DNA of 27,089 bases from an uncultured Oscillospiraceae bacterium (GCA_902478605.1 CABSLQ010000041.1:1-27089); one strand, 5' to 3'. Counted from the stretch's first letter, positions 15,278 through 23,353 are shown. Notes: a model not told the origin generated them from the sequence alone. Program-made: numbers and translations.

Positions 15278-16453
15278 TTAATGATGGAACAGGCGCAGGC
15301 CGGTGAAGGCCATCGCGATGCCGTATTTGTTGCAGGTTTCGATGACGTTGTCGTCCCGGATGGAACCGCCCGGTTCCGCGATATAGCACACGCCCGATTT
15401 GTGCGCGCGCTCGATGTTGTCGCCGAAGGGGAAGAACGCGTCGGAACCCAGCGACACGCCGGTCAGGGTATCCAGCCAGGCGCGCCGCTCCTCACGGGTC
15501 AGCGGTTCCGGCCGCGCGGTGAAAAAGTTCTGCCACGCGCCGTCGGCGATCACGTCCTCGTATTCGTCCGAAATATACACGTCGATGGTGTTGTCCCGGT
15601 CAGGGCGGCGGATATCGGGGCGGAAGGGCAGGGCCAGCACCTTCGGGTGCTGCCGCAGATACCACGCATCCGCCTTGTTGCCCGCCAGGCGGGTGCAGTG
15701 GACCCGGCTCTGCTGTCCCGCGCCCACGCCGATGACCTGTCCGTCCTTGGCGTAGCAGACCGAGTTGGACTGGGTGTATTTGAGGGCGATGAGGGCGATG
15801 AGGAGATCCCGCTTGGCCTCGTCGGGCAGCGTTTTGTTCTCGGTGACCAGGTTGGAAAGCAGCGTCTCGTCGATCTTCACCTCGTTGCGTCCCTGCTCGA
15901 AGGTGACGCCGAACACGTCCTTATGCTCCACCGGGGCAGGCGTGTACGCCGGATCGATGCGCACCACGTTATAGGAGCCCTTGCGCTTGCCGCGCAGGAT
16001 TTCCAGCGCCTCGTCGGTGTAGCCGGGGGCGATGACGCCGTCCGACACCTCGCGTGCGAGCAGAGCGGCCGTCTGTTTGTCGCACACGTCGGACAGGGCC
16101 ACCCAGTCGCCGTAGGAAGACATGCGGTCGGCGCCGCGGGCGCGGGCATATGCGTACGCCAGCGGGGACAGCTCGCGATCGTCCACAAAATAAATCTTTT
16201 TGAGCGTGTCGGACAGGGGCAGCGCCACCGCCGCACCCGCCGGGCTGACATGCTTGAAGGAGGCGGCTGCCGGCAGGCCGGTGGCTTCCTTCAGCTCCTT
16301 AACCAGCTGCCAGCTGTTGAAGGCGTCGAGAAAATTGATAAAGCCCGGCCGGCCATTCAGCACCTCGATGGGCAGCTCGCCCCCGTCCTGCATAAAGATG
16401 CGGGACGGCTTCTGATTGGGGTTGCAGCCGTATTTCAAAAGCAGTTCGTTCAT
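15278..16453 (-). CDS. purH: Stand-alone AICAR formyltransferase (PurH transformylase domain only)
   Basis: Penultimate step to IMP: transfers a formyl group from 10-formyl-THF to AICAR. Only the AICARFT half of PurH is present, 391 residues, with SFKHVSPAG at 65-73 carrying the catalytic Lys-His pair (family KHxNPxG), SSYGDWVALSD, DGVIAPGYT, TQSNSVCYAKDGQVIGVGAG and the final EPGGSIRDDNVI. The N-terminal IMP cyclohydrolase domain of ordinary PurH is absent and is replaced by the separate PurO-type gene 14 nt upstream. The ATG at 16453 is set by AAAGGAGAG and by the family start; a longer frame reading into purO is not real. Confidence 0.93.
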   Translation of the reverse strand: MNELLLKYGCNPNQKPSRIFMQDGGELPIEVLNGRPGFINFLDAFNSWQLVKELKEATGLPAAASFKHVSPAGAAVALPLSDTLKKIYFVDDRELSPLAYAYARARGADRMSSYGDWVALSDVCDKQTAALLAREVSDGVIAPGYTDEALEILRGKRKGSYNVVRIDPAYTPAPVEHKDVFGVTFEQGRNEVKIDETLLSNLVTENKTLPDEAKRDLLIALIALKYTQSNSVCYAKDGQVIGVGAGQQSRVHCTRLAGNKADAWYLRQHPKVLALPFRPDIRRPDRDNTIDVYISDEYEDVIADGAWQNFFTARPEPLTREERRAWLDTLTGVSLGSDAFFPFGDNIERAHKSGVCYIAEPGGSIRDDNVIETCNKYGIAMAFTGLRLFHH

Positions 16454-16467
16454 AACAGGCTCTCCTT

Positions 16468-17181
16468 TCAGTTTCCTTCGTTCTTGTTGAAGATGAGGCT
16501 GGTCACCGCGCCGGAGCGCAGGTCGATGGCCCGGGTGAAGAGAGACACCTTGTTGTCCTCGTTGAGATTCTCCCACACGGTGCGGGAGAAGGTGTCCAGA
16601 TCCCCTTCAATGGCCACGCGGGTCGGTTCCCCTTCAAAGGAGGGCAGCGGATTGCCGTCCTGCTGATAGGTGTGGATGAAATGCCCCTCGCCCGCCCGCG
16701 GCGCGTCATAGTCGAAGAAGAACCGCTGGGTGGAGGCGGGGTTGCCGTTTGCCGATTTGAGGATGGACAGGCGGTACCGGTCCTCCTTCGGCTCCACCAC
16801 GCCCGAAATGCGGGGGGTGAAATTGGGGCCGTCCGGCTCAAAGGTCCGGGTGCGCAGCGCCTGTTCAAAGGTACCGCCCGCCGCCAGCGTATCGTAAATG
16901 GTGTCGGTCTGATCGCCGTTGGTGACGATGGTCACATCGCCATACACCCGCACCGGCGCGTAAATGATGAGGGACGGATCCTCCATCTTGCTTTCGTCAA
17001 AGGCCTTGGTGCGGATCCCCCGGCCGTCGTGCTCGAACACGCGGTTGCGGCTGTTCGCACTGCGTCCCATGATGAAATAGGCGATGTAAAACTGCCCGCC
17101 GTCCTCGCTTTTGCCCAGGACGATGCCCCGTCCCGGATAGGTGGTGGCGCTCAATTCCTGCGCCAGTGATTTTTTCTGCAT
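16468..17181 (-). CDS. purO: IMP cyclohydrolase, archaeal PurO type
   Basis: Last step of IMP synthesis: ring closure of FAICAR to IMP. The 237 residues match the IMP_cyclohyd (PurO) family as known from archaea and some clostridia: YPGRGIVLGKSEDGG near 15-29, YFIMGRSANSRNRVF (35-49), the DPSLIIYAPVRVYG region, TNGDQTDTI, FEPDGPNFTPRISGVV and a C-terminal SLFTRAID. It is unrelated to the cyclohydrolase domain of bacterial PurH. Placement directly before a PurH protein lacking that domain supports the assignment strongly. AAGGGGG precedes the ATG; it is 14 nt from purN and 14 nt from the formyltransferase. Confidence 0.92.
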   Translation of the reverse strand: MQKKSLAQELSATTYPGRGIVLGKSEDGGQFYIAYFIMGRSANSRNRVFEHDGRGIRTKAFDESKMEDPSLIIYAPVRVYGDVTIVTNGDQTDTIYDTLAAGGTFEQALRTRTFEPDGPNFTPRISGVVEPKEDRYRLSILKSANGNPASTQRFFFDYDAPRAGEGHFIHTYQQDGNPLPSFEGEPTRVAIEGDLDTFSRTVWENLNEDNKVSLFTRAIDLRSGAVTSLIFNKNEGN

Positions 17182-17195
17182 AATCTGGTTCCCCC

Positions 17196-17822
17196 TTATT
17201 CCTCAATCACGGCAATCTGGCCGTTCACCTGTATCTTGTCCGCGCAGAGCAGTGCCACCGCCCGGGGCAGCAGTTCCCATTCCGCCCGCTCCATGACCCG
17301 CCGCTGCAGCGTTTCGGGCGTATCGTCCGGCCGTACGTCCACCGCTTTCTGCAGCACGATGGCCCCGCCGTCGGGAATCTCGTTGACGAGATGCACCGTC
17401 GCGCCCGTCACCTTCACCCCGGCCGCCAGCGCCGCCTCGTGCACCTTCAGCCCGTAGAAGCCCGCCCCGCAGAAGGAGGGGATCAGGGACGGGTGCACGT
17501 TGAGGATCCGGTTGCGGTAGCGGGCGATCACCTTTTCGCCCAGGATGGACAAAAAGCCGGCCAGCACCACCACATCGGCGCCGCAGGCCTCCAATTCGGC
17601 GAGCAGCGCCTCGTCAAAGGCCGCCGCGTCGGCAAACGTCTTGCGGCTGACCACCGCGGTGGCCACGCCGCGGGCCTTCGCCCGCTCGAGTGCGTACACA
17701 CCGGGGCGGGAGGCAATCACCCGCACGATGCGCCCCTGCGGAATCCGCCCCGCCTGTTCGGCGTCGAGCAGAGCCTGCAGGTTGGTGCCCCCGCCGGACA
17801 CCAGCACAGCTATGTTGCGCAT
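17196..17822 (-). CDS. purN: Phosphoribosylglycinamide formyltransferase (GART)
   Basis: Third step of purine synthesis: 10-formyl-THF-dependent formylation of GAR. The 208 residues carry LVSGGGTNLQALL (7-19), LAGFLSILG, and the catalytic set ILNVHPSLIPSF with Asn and His, plus HLVNEIPDGGAI with the Asp. The ATG at 17822 follows AAGGAAGG at 9 nt and is where the family begins; the longer frame is an artefact through the intergenic hairpin. A strong hairpin separates it from purM. Confidence 0.95.
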   Translation of the reverse strand: MRNIAVLVSGGGTNLQALLDAEQAGRIPQGRIVRVIASRPGVYALERAKARGVATAVVSRKTFADAAAFDEALLAELEACGADVVVLAGFLSILGEKVIARYRNRILNVHPSLIPSFCGAGFYGLKVHEAALAAGVKVTGATVHLVNEIPDGGAIVLQKAVDVRPDDTPETLQRRVMERAEWELLPRAVALLCADKIQVNGQIAVIEE

Positions 17823-17850
17823 GGTTATGTTCCTTCCTTTCTCGCAAGGA

Positions 17851-17876
17851 AAGGCGGAAAACACCTTTTCCGCCTT
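17851..17876 (-). terminator. Hairpin between purM and purN
   Basis: A perfect 11-bp stem (17851-17861 with 17866-17876), 4-nt loop, begins 1 nt after the purM stop codon. On the minus strand its end is TTTTCCGCCTTTCC, a weak U-tract. It may lower expression of downstream genes or mark an mRNA processing site. Confidence 0.5.
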
Positions 17877-17877
17877 G

Positions 17878-18912
17878 TTACACCAGTTCGACGCCTTCGC
17901 CGCCCGCCTTGACTTCGCCAAGGATCGTGGCCTGCTCGCCGTTTTCGGTGAGCACCCGCACCGCTTCGTCCGCTTCGTCGGGCGCCACCGCCAGCACCAG
18001 GCCGGTGCCCATATTGAAGGTGTTGAACATATCCCGCTCCGGAATATTCCCCACCCGCTGGATCAGGTTAAAGATCGGCAGCACCGGCACCTTCGCCTTT
18101 TCGATGACCGCCGTCACGCCGTCGGGCAGCATGCGCGGAATGTTCTCATAGTACCCGCCGCCCGTGATGTGGGAGATGCCGTGCACCTTCACCGCTTTCA
18201 TCAGGGCGAGCAGGGGCTTGACATAAATCTTTGTCGGGGTAAGCAGCGTTTCGCCCAGCGTGGCGCTCAGCTCGTCATACCGCGCCCCCACCGTTTTCTC
18301 GCTGATATCGAACACCTTGCGCACAAGGGAGAAGCCGTTGGAATGCACCCCGCTGGACGCCACACCGATGAGGGCGTCGCCCGGACGCACATTGGCGGAG
18401 TTCACGATGCTGTCGTAATCGGCAAGACCCACGCTGAACCCGGCCAGATCGTATTCATCCTCCGGATAAAAGCCGGGCATCTCGGCGGTTTCACCGCCGA
18501 TGAGGGCGCAGCCTGCCTGCACGCAGCCCTCCGCTACGCCCGATACGATAGCGGCGATCTTTTCGGGATAGTTTTTGCCGCAGGCGATGTAATCGAGGAA
18601 AAAGAGCGGCTGCGCACCCGAGCAGGCCACGTCGTTGACGCACATGGCCACGCAGTCGATGCCCACCGTATCGTGCTTATCCAGCAGGAAAGCCAGCTTC
18701 AGCTTGGTGCCCACGCCGTCGGTGCCCGAAACGAGCACCGGGCGCTTCATGCCGGCAAAATCCGGCTCAAACAGCCCGCCGAAGCCGCCGATACCCGAGA
18801 GCACGCCCGGCACATTGGTGCGGGCCACGTGGGCCTTCATCAGTTCCACGGCCTTGTAGCCGGCGGTAACATCCACGCCCGCCGCGGCGTAACTTTCGCT
18901 CACGCTTTTCAT
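17878..18912 (-). CDS. purM: Phosphoribosylformylglycinamidine cyclo-ligase (AIRS)
   Basis: Fifth step: ATP-dependent closure of FGAM to AIR. The 344 residues equal the usual length and show DGVGTKLKLAF, the MCVNDVACSGAQPLFFLDY stretch, GGETAEMPGFY, GVASSGVHSNGFSLVR and ITGGGYYENIPRM. The ATG at 18912 is fixed by AGGAGG 8 nt upstream and the family start KSVSESYAAAGVD; an upstream start would read through the purF-purM spacer. That 73-nt spacer holds an imperfect GC-rich hairpin without T-run. Confidence 0.97.
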   Translation of the reverse strand: MKSVSESYAAAGVDVTAGYKAVELMKAHVARTNVPGVLSGIGGFGGLFEPDFAGMKRPVLVSGTDGVGTKLKLAFLLDKHDTVGIDCVAMCVNDVACSGAQPLFFLDYIACGKNYPEKIAAIVSGVAEGCVQAGCALIGGETAEMPGFYPEDEYDLAGFSVGLADYDSIVNSANVRPGDALIGVASSGVHSNGFSLVRKVFDISEKTVGARYDELSATLGETLLTPTKIYVKPLLALMKAVKVHGISHITGGGYYENIPRMLPDGVTAVIEKAKVPVLPIFNLIQRVGNIPERDMFNTFNMGTGLVLAVAPDEADEAVRVLTENGEQATILGEVKAGGEGVELV

Positions 18913-18985
18913 CAGGGGATCCTCCTTTATACAGCCAAGCCGCCGGTGAGCCGCACGCCCGTGCAGCCCGCCGGCGAACCCGTTT

Positions 18986-20395
18986 TTATTCTTTTCCTGT
19001 CCAGCAATAGGTGCATATATCGTCGGGATCAAGGCCGATGGCCTCCAGCATGCCCTCGAGCGTCTGGAACCGCAGCGTGGTCATGCGCAGGCGGCGGCGC
19101 ATGCCGTCCACCATGCGTTCATACCGCCCGGACCGCGCGTCGCAGTATTCCTCCAGATGGCGGAAGCCCTCTTCCCCTTCCAGCTCCTCGATGACCGTGT
19201 GGGAGAGCAGATCCATGTCGGAGGTGGAACGGGAGAAGTTCAGATACTTGCACCCGAACATGATGGGCGGGCAGGCGGGCCGGATATGGACCTCCTTCGC
19301 CCCGCTGTCGTACAGGAAATCCACCGTCTCCCGCATCTGGGTGCCCCGCACCACCGAATCGTCAATGAACAGCAGCCGCTGGCCGCGGATGAGCTTGTCC
19401 ACCGGAATGAGCTTCATGTGGGCGACCTGGTTGCGCACCGCCTGATTTTGGGGCATAAAGCTGCGCGGCCAGGTGGGGGTGTACTTGATGAAGGGGCGGG
19501 CAAAGGGAATGCCCGACTCATTGGCGTAGCCGATGGCGTGCGCCGTGCCCGAATCGGGGACACCGGCGACCGAATCCACCTGGGTATCGGTATCATGCTG
19601 CGCGAGAATGCGGCCGCAGTCGTAGCGCATCTGCTCCACGTTGACCCCTTCATAGGATGAGGTGGGATAGCCGAAATAGGTCCACAAAAAGGCGCAGACC
19701 TTTTTCTTTTTGCGCGCCGGCAGCAGCGTTTTGTACGCGTCCGCCGTTATGTGGACGACCTCACCCGGGCCCAGGCTGTATTCGTCGTGATAGCCAAGGT
19801 TGAGATAGGCGAAGGATTCAAAGGAAACGCACAGCGCCCCCTCCTTTTTGCCTATGATGAGCGGCGTGCGCCCGTACAGATCGCGGGCCGCGTACAGCCC
19901 GTCCTTGTTCAGCGCAATCAGGGTCATCGATCCGTCGATGAGCTCCTGCGCATGCCGGATGCCCTCGGCGAGAGAATCCTTCTGGTTGATGAGGCAGGCG
20001 GTCAGCTCGGTCTGGTTGACCCGGCCGCCGCTCATCTCGAGAAAGTGGGAGCTGCCGTTGGCAAAGGCCTGCTCGACGAGGGCCTCGATATTGTTGATGC
20101 GCCCCACCGTCGTCAGGGCATAGTTGCCCAGATGGGAGCGGACAATCAGCGGCTGCGGATCGGTGTCACTGATACAGCCGATGCCCATGGTGCCGGCCAT
20201 CTCCTCCACGTCCCGCTCGAATTTGGTGCGGAAGGGGGAGTTCTCAATATTGTGTATGGCCCTTTCAAAGCCGGTTTCCGGGCTGTAAACGGCCATGCCG
20301 CCCCGGCGGGTGCCCAGATGCGAATGATAGTCTACGCCGAAAAACAGGTCGGTGACGCAGCTTTCCCTGGATACCACGCCAAATACGCCGCCCAT
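18986..20395 (-). CDS. purF: Amidophosphoribosyltransferase homologue with degenerate glutaminase domain
   Basis: Family role: first committed step, PRPP plus glutamine to phosphoribosylamine. The 469-residue chain keeps the PRTase half: PRPP motif LLFIDDSVVRGT (341-352), and cysteines 234, 382, 461 and 464 (VCAFLW, FGCKY, CTYC), placed like the Fe-S ligands of B. subtilis PurF. The N-terminal half is altered: the protein begins MGGVFG where the catalytic Cys1 (MCG) should be, GHVRYxT with the glutamine-binding Arg is GCISDTD, HNGN is VGRIN, and TSDSE is VNQTE. So glutamine hydrolysis looks lost and free ammonia may be used. Similar MGG-type proteins occur in other anaerobes, from memory. Cys13 (RESC) remains. 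It is the only purF in the operon. Confidence 0.88.
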   Translation of the reverse strand: MGGVFGVVSRESCVTDLFFGVDYHSHLGTRRGGMAVYSPETGFERAIHNIENSPFRTKFERDVEEMAGTMGIGCISDTDPQPLIVRSHLGNYALTTVGRINNIEALVEQAFANGSSHFLEMSGGRVNQTELTACLINQKDSLAEGIRHAQELIDGSMTLIALNKDGLYAARDLYGRTPLIIGKKEGALCVSFESFAYLNLGYHDEYSLGPGEVVHITADAYKTLLPARKKKKVCAFLWTYFGYPTSSYEGVNVEQMRYDCGRILAQHDTDTQVDSVAGVPDSGTAHAIGYANESGIPFARPFIKYTPTWPRSFMPQNQAVRNQVAHMKLIPVDKLIRGQRLLFIDDSVVRGTQMRETVDFLYDSGAKEVHIRPACPPIMFGCKYLNFSRSTSDMDLLSHTVIEELEGEEGFRHLEEYCDARSGRYERMVDGMRRRLRMTTLRFQTLEGMLEAIGLDPDDICTYCWTGKE

Positions 20396-20432
20396 ATGAT
20401 TCCTCCTTTTAAGCTGCCGTGCGTCCGCTGGC

Positions 20433-21143
20433 TTATTCGCCCATCATGCGGTGCAGGATCTCCTGATACGCTTCCACTTCCCCGCCCAGATTGCGGCGGA
20501 AACGGTCCTTGTCCAGCTTTTCATGGGTGTGCACATCCCAGAAGCGGCAGGTGTCGGGGCTGATTTCGTCCGCAAGCACGATGGTGCCGTCGGACAGCTT
20601 GCCGAATTCCAGCTTGAAATCGACCAGCTCGATGTCCAGCGTCAGGAAGAAGGCCTTGAGCACCTCGTTGACCTTGAAAGCGTATTGCGCGATGGTGTCC
20701 ATTTCCTCGCGGGTGGCGATGCCGATGGACAGCACGTGGTATTCGTTGATGAGCGGATCGCCCAGCGCGTCGTCCTTATAGCTGAACTCGAGGGAGGGGC
20801 ATTTCAGCACGGTGCCCTCCGGCACGCCGTAGCGCTTGGAGAAGGAGCCGGCCGCGATGTTGCGGATGATGACCTCCAGGGGCACGATGGTGACCTTCTT
20901 GACGAGCGTTTCCCGCTCCGAAAGCTCCTGGACGAAATGGGTGGGCACCCCTTCCTTTTCCAGCTTCTGCATGAGGAAGTTGGTCACCCGGTTGTTGATG
21001 ACGCCCTTGCCCATGATGGTGCCCTTTTTCTCGCCGTTAAAGGCGGTGGCGTCGTCCTTGTAATCGACGATGTACAGCTCCGGATCGTCGGTGGCGAACA
21101 CCTTTTTGGCTTTGCCTTCATACAGTTGTTCGAGCTTCTTCAT
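20433..21143 (-). CDS. purC: SAICAR synthetase
   Basis: Seventh-stage enzyme joining CAIR and aspartate with ATP to give SAICAR. The 236 residues are of normal length and show LYEGKAKKVF (7-16), YKDDATAFNGEKK, NNRVTNFLMQKLE, VTIVPLEVIIRNIAAGSFSKR, and LVDFKLEFG with LADEISPDTCRFWD. AGGGGAT precedes the ATG. It starts 21 nt after the purE stop codon and lies 37 nt before purF. Confidence 0.97.
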   Translation of the reverse strand: MKKLEQLYEGKAKKVFATDDPELYIVDYKDDATAFNGEKKGTIMGKGVINNRVTNFLMQKLEKEGVPTHFVQELSERETLVKKVTIVPLEVIIRNIAAGSFSKRYGVPEGTVLKCPSLEFSYKDDALGDPLINEYHVLSIGIATREEMDTIAQYAFKVNEVLKAFFLTLDIELVDFKLEFGKLSDGTIVLADEISPDTCRFWDVHTHEKLDKDRFRRNLGGEVEAYQEILHRMMGE

Positions 21144-21164
21144 CTTGCTATATCCCCTTTTCTT

Positions 21165-21662
21165 TTATTGCAGCTTTTCGGCCAGCGCGCGGTCCTTGGC
21201 GAGCACCGCCTCGGCCATCTCTTTTTTCATATCGAGCAGCTTTGCCCGCAGCCCCTCGTCGCTCAGGGCGAGCATCTGCACCGCGAGAAGCGCCGCGTTT
21301 TCCGCTCCGTCGATGGCCACCGTCGCCACCGGGATGCCCGACGGCATCTGCACCGTCGAAAGCAGCGCGTCCAGCCCGTCGAGGGTGGAGGATTTCACCG
21401 GGATGCCGATGACGGGCAGCACCGTGTGCGCCGCGAGCACACCGGCGAGATGGGCCGCCTTGCCCGCCGCCGCGATGATGACGCCGAACCCGTTGTCCGC
21501 CGCCGAGGAGGCGAAGGACGCCGCCGCCTCCGGCGTGCGGTGTGCCGACATCACATGCGCCTCCACTGGAACGCCGAAAGCCTTCAGTTTATCCATCGCC
21601 TTGCTGACCACGGGCAGATCGCTGTCGCTGCCCATGATCACCGCCACCTTTTTAACTGCCAT
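21165..21662 (-). CDS. purE: N5-carboxyaminoimidazole ribonucleotide mutase
   Basis: Converts N5-CAIR to CAIR in purine synthesis. The 165 residues have the class I PurE motifs GSDSD (11-15) and SAHRTPE (39-45), AAAGKAAHLAGV and IGIPV. purK is not next to it, so N5-CAIR synthetase must be elsewhere or CAIR is formed otherwise. It is the first structural gene of the operon; AAAGGTGG lies before the ATG, with somewhat long spacing. Upstream lie a terminator and a leader ORF that probably control read-through into it. Confidence 0.96.
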   Translation of the reverse strand: MAVKKVAVIMGSDSDLPVVSKAMDKLKAFGVPVEAHVMSAHRTPEAAASFASSAADNGFGVIIAAAGKAAHLAGVLAAHTVLPVIGIPVKSSTLDGLDALLSTVQMPSGIPVATVAIDGAENAALLAVQMLALSDEGLRAKLLDMKKEMAEAVLAKDRALAEKLQ

Positions 21663-21690
21663 ATGTCTGCGACCACCTTTCTTTCACAAC

Positions 21691-21725
21691 AAAAACAGGC
21701 TGCGGCACACCGGTACCGCAGCCTG
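21691..21725 (-). terminator. Attenuator-type terminator in the pur leader
   Basis: On the minus strand a 10-bp stem CAGGCTGCGG/CCGCAGCCTG (21716-21725 with 21696-21705) with a 10-nt loop is followed by TTTTT (21691-21695). It lies between the pur promoter and purE, with no gene to terminate other than a 24-codon leader ORF whose stop codon is 3 nt upstream. AGGCTG in the leader's ribosome-binding region could pair with CAGCCT of the 3' arm and so act as competing structure. Confidence 0.8.
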
Positions 21726-21728
21726 CAC

Positions 21729-21803
21729 CTATCGATTTTTGCCCGCACGAGTAGCGCTGGTCAGACAAAACGGTCCGTCAATCCATGCCATATGCTGCTT
21801 CAT
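21729..21803 (-). CDS. 24-residue leader peptide of the pur operon
   Basis: A small ORF not reported by ordinary gene finding: ATG at 21803, TAG at 21729-21731, preceded by AGGGGGAGG with 8-nt spacing, a better ribosome binding site than that of purE. The peptide begins MKQHMAWIDG and ends SATRAGKNR. It has no signal peptide and I do not recognise it. An internal ATG (codon 5) sits in CATATGGCA, identical to the nine bases around the purE start. The stop codon is 3 nt before the terminator stem, so a ribosome there would cover the 5' arm and favour read-through. That it is translated and regulatory is inference. Confidence 0.55.
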   Translation of the reverse strand: MKQHMAWIDGPFCLTSATRAGKNR

Positions 21804-21848
21804 CCTGCCAGCCTCCCCCTGCTTGTCCTCAAAAAACCGTATAAAAAT

Positions 21849-21877
21849 ATTGTATTGCAAACGGGAAGCGATTGCAA
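21849..21877 (-). promoter_or_regulatory. Sigma-A promoter of the purine operon
   Basis: On the minus strand TTGCAA (21872-21877), 17-bp spacer, TACAAT (21849-21854). A second TTGCAA lies in the spacer next to the -10 box. Transcription should start near 21842, giving a leader of about 180 nt. No PurR box or purine riboswitch consensus was recognised. Confidence 0.8.
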
Positions 21878-21953
21878 GCCCAACTTCAGACAAACCCGAA
21901 ATTTGTCGAGTTATCAGGGGAAGATCCGCCGCTCCGGGCGGTTTTTGTGCACA

Positions 21954-23327
21954 TTATCCGCCCGTCCTTATCGCCTCGTATGCCTCCCGCACGGTGCGCA
22001 CGCCGACAATGTCGATATCGTCCCGTTTGAGCATGGATTTCCGATTATGCTGCGGCACCAGCACCCGGGTGAAGCCAAGCCGGGCCGCTTCGCCGACGCG
22101 CGCGTCGGCGCCCGACACGGAACGCACCTCGCCCGCCAGCCCCACCTCGCCGAAGGCCGCGACGCCCTCGGGAATCGGCGTATCCTTCAGTCCCGAAACG
22201 AGGGACAGGGCCACCGGCAGGTCGGCCGCCGGCTCGTCCAGCCGCAGGCCGCCCACCACGTTGATGTAGGCGTCGAGGTTGGAGAAGAAATACCCCGCCC
22301 GTTTTTCCAGCACCGCCAGCAGCAGGTTGAGGCGGTTGCTGTCAAAGCCGGTGGACATGCGCCGGGGGTTGCCGAACCCGGTGGGGGCGACCAGCCCCTG
22401 CACCTCGGCGAGCAGCGGCCGCGTCCCTTCGAGCGTGCAGGCGACGCAGGAACCGCTGACCCCTGCCAGCCGGCCGGACAGCATCATCATGGAGGGGTTC
22501 TCCACCTCGTACAGACCCTTGTCCCGCATCTCGAACACGCCGATTTCATTGGTGGAGCCGTACCGGTTTTTGACGCAGCGCAGCAGGCGGTAACTGGAAT
22601 GCCGATCCCCTTCAAAATAGAGCACGCAGTCCACAATGTGCTCCATCACCTTGGGCCCGGCGATGGCGCCGTCCTTGTTGACGTGGCCCACGATGAAAAC
22701 GGGCGTGTCCACCCCCTTGGCGGCCCGCATGATGGCCGAAGTGCATTCCCGCACCTGGGTCACGCTGCCGGCGGAGGAACCGATGTCGGCAAGGGTCATG
22801 GTCTGGATCGAATCCACGATGAGGATATCCGGCTTTTCGTCGTACAGCGCCGTGATGATGGCGCCCACGTCCGTTTCGCACAGCACAAACAGCCGCTCGC
22901 TGTGCACGCCGAGCCGATCGGCGCGCAGCTTGAGCTGCCGTTCCGATTCCTCGCCCGATACGTACAGAATGCGCAGCCGCTCGCCCAGATGCTCGCAGAT
23001 CTGCAGCAGCAGGGTGGATTTGCCAATGCCCGGATCGCCGCCGATGAGCATCAGCCCGCCGCGCACAATACCGCCGCCCAGCACGCGATCCAGCTCGGCC
23101 AGGCCGGTTTTGTAGCGCACCTCGCCTTCGGGGCGGATATCGCCGATGCGCTGTACCCGCGCCCGGCCGGCCGTCGCCACGGGCGCAGCGGCCGCGGTCC
23201 GCGCCGGGGCGCGTACCTCTTCGCTCAGGGTGTTCCACTGCCCGCAGGCCGGGCATTTTCCGTACCATTTGGGCGATTCCGCACCGCATTCCGCACAGAC
23301 GTATACCACTTTTGCCTTTGCCGCCAT
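21954..23327 (-). CDS. radA: DNA repair protein RadA
   Basis: RecA-like ATPase that acts on branched recombination intermediates. The 457 residues have an N-terminal zinc finger (Cys11, Cys14, Cys25, Cys28), Walker A GGDPGIGKST (96-105), Walker B LIVDSIQTM, the RadA signature KNRYG (253-257; usually KNRFG), and a C-terminal Lon-protease-like domain from about 285 with EVGLAGEVR. Length is normal. The ATG at 23327 has AGGAAG upstream and gives the family start; the longer frame into cwlD is not real. It follows cwlD by 26 nt and is probably co-transcribed with it. Confidence 0.96.
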   Translation of the reverse strand: MAAKAKVVYVCAECGAESPKWYGKCPACGQWNTLSEEVRAPARTAAAAPVATAGRARVQRIGDIRPEGEVRYKTGLAELDRVLGGGIVRGGLMLIGGDPGIGKSTLLLQICEHLGERLRILYVSGEESERQLKLRADRLGVHSERLFVLCETDVGAIITALYDEKPDILIVDSIQTMTLADIGSSAGSVTQVRECTSAIMRAAKGVDTPVFIVGHVNKDGAIAGPKVMEHIVDCVLYFEGDRHSSYRLLRCVKNRYGSTNEIGVFEMRDKGLYEVENPSMMMLSGRLAGVSGSCVACTLEGTRPLLAEVQGLVAPTGFGNPRRMSTGFDSNRLNLLLAVLEKRAGYFFSNLDAYINVVGGLRLDEPAADLPVALSLVSGLKDTPIPEGVAAFGEVGLAGEVRSVSGADARVGEAARLGFTRVLVPQHNRKSMLKRDDIDIVGVRTVREAYEAIRTGG

Positions 23328-23353
23328 CTTGTCACTTCCTATTGTTTTCTGCA

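Noticed and set aside
13988..16666. 892-codon plus-strand frame opposite purD and AICAR formyltransferase
   Set aside because: Antisense shadow of conserved genes; no ribosome binding site or family resemblance.
21663..21842. Purine, ZTP or THF riboswitch in the pur leader
   Set aside because: I could not find the conserved core sequences of any of these classes; the leader ORF plus terminator explains the region better.
21926..21946. CCGCC/GGCGG hairpin with TTTTT near the radA stop codon
   Set aside because: The T-run is on the plus strand, while radA is transcribed on the minus strand and no plus-strand gene ends there; not called as radA terminator.
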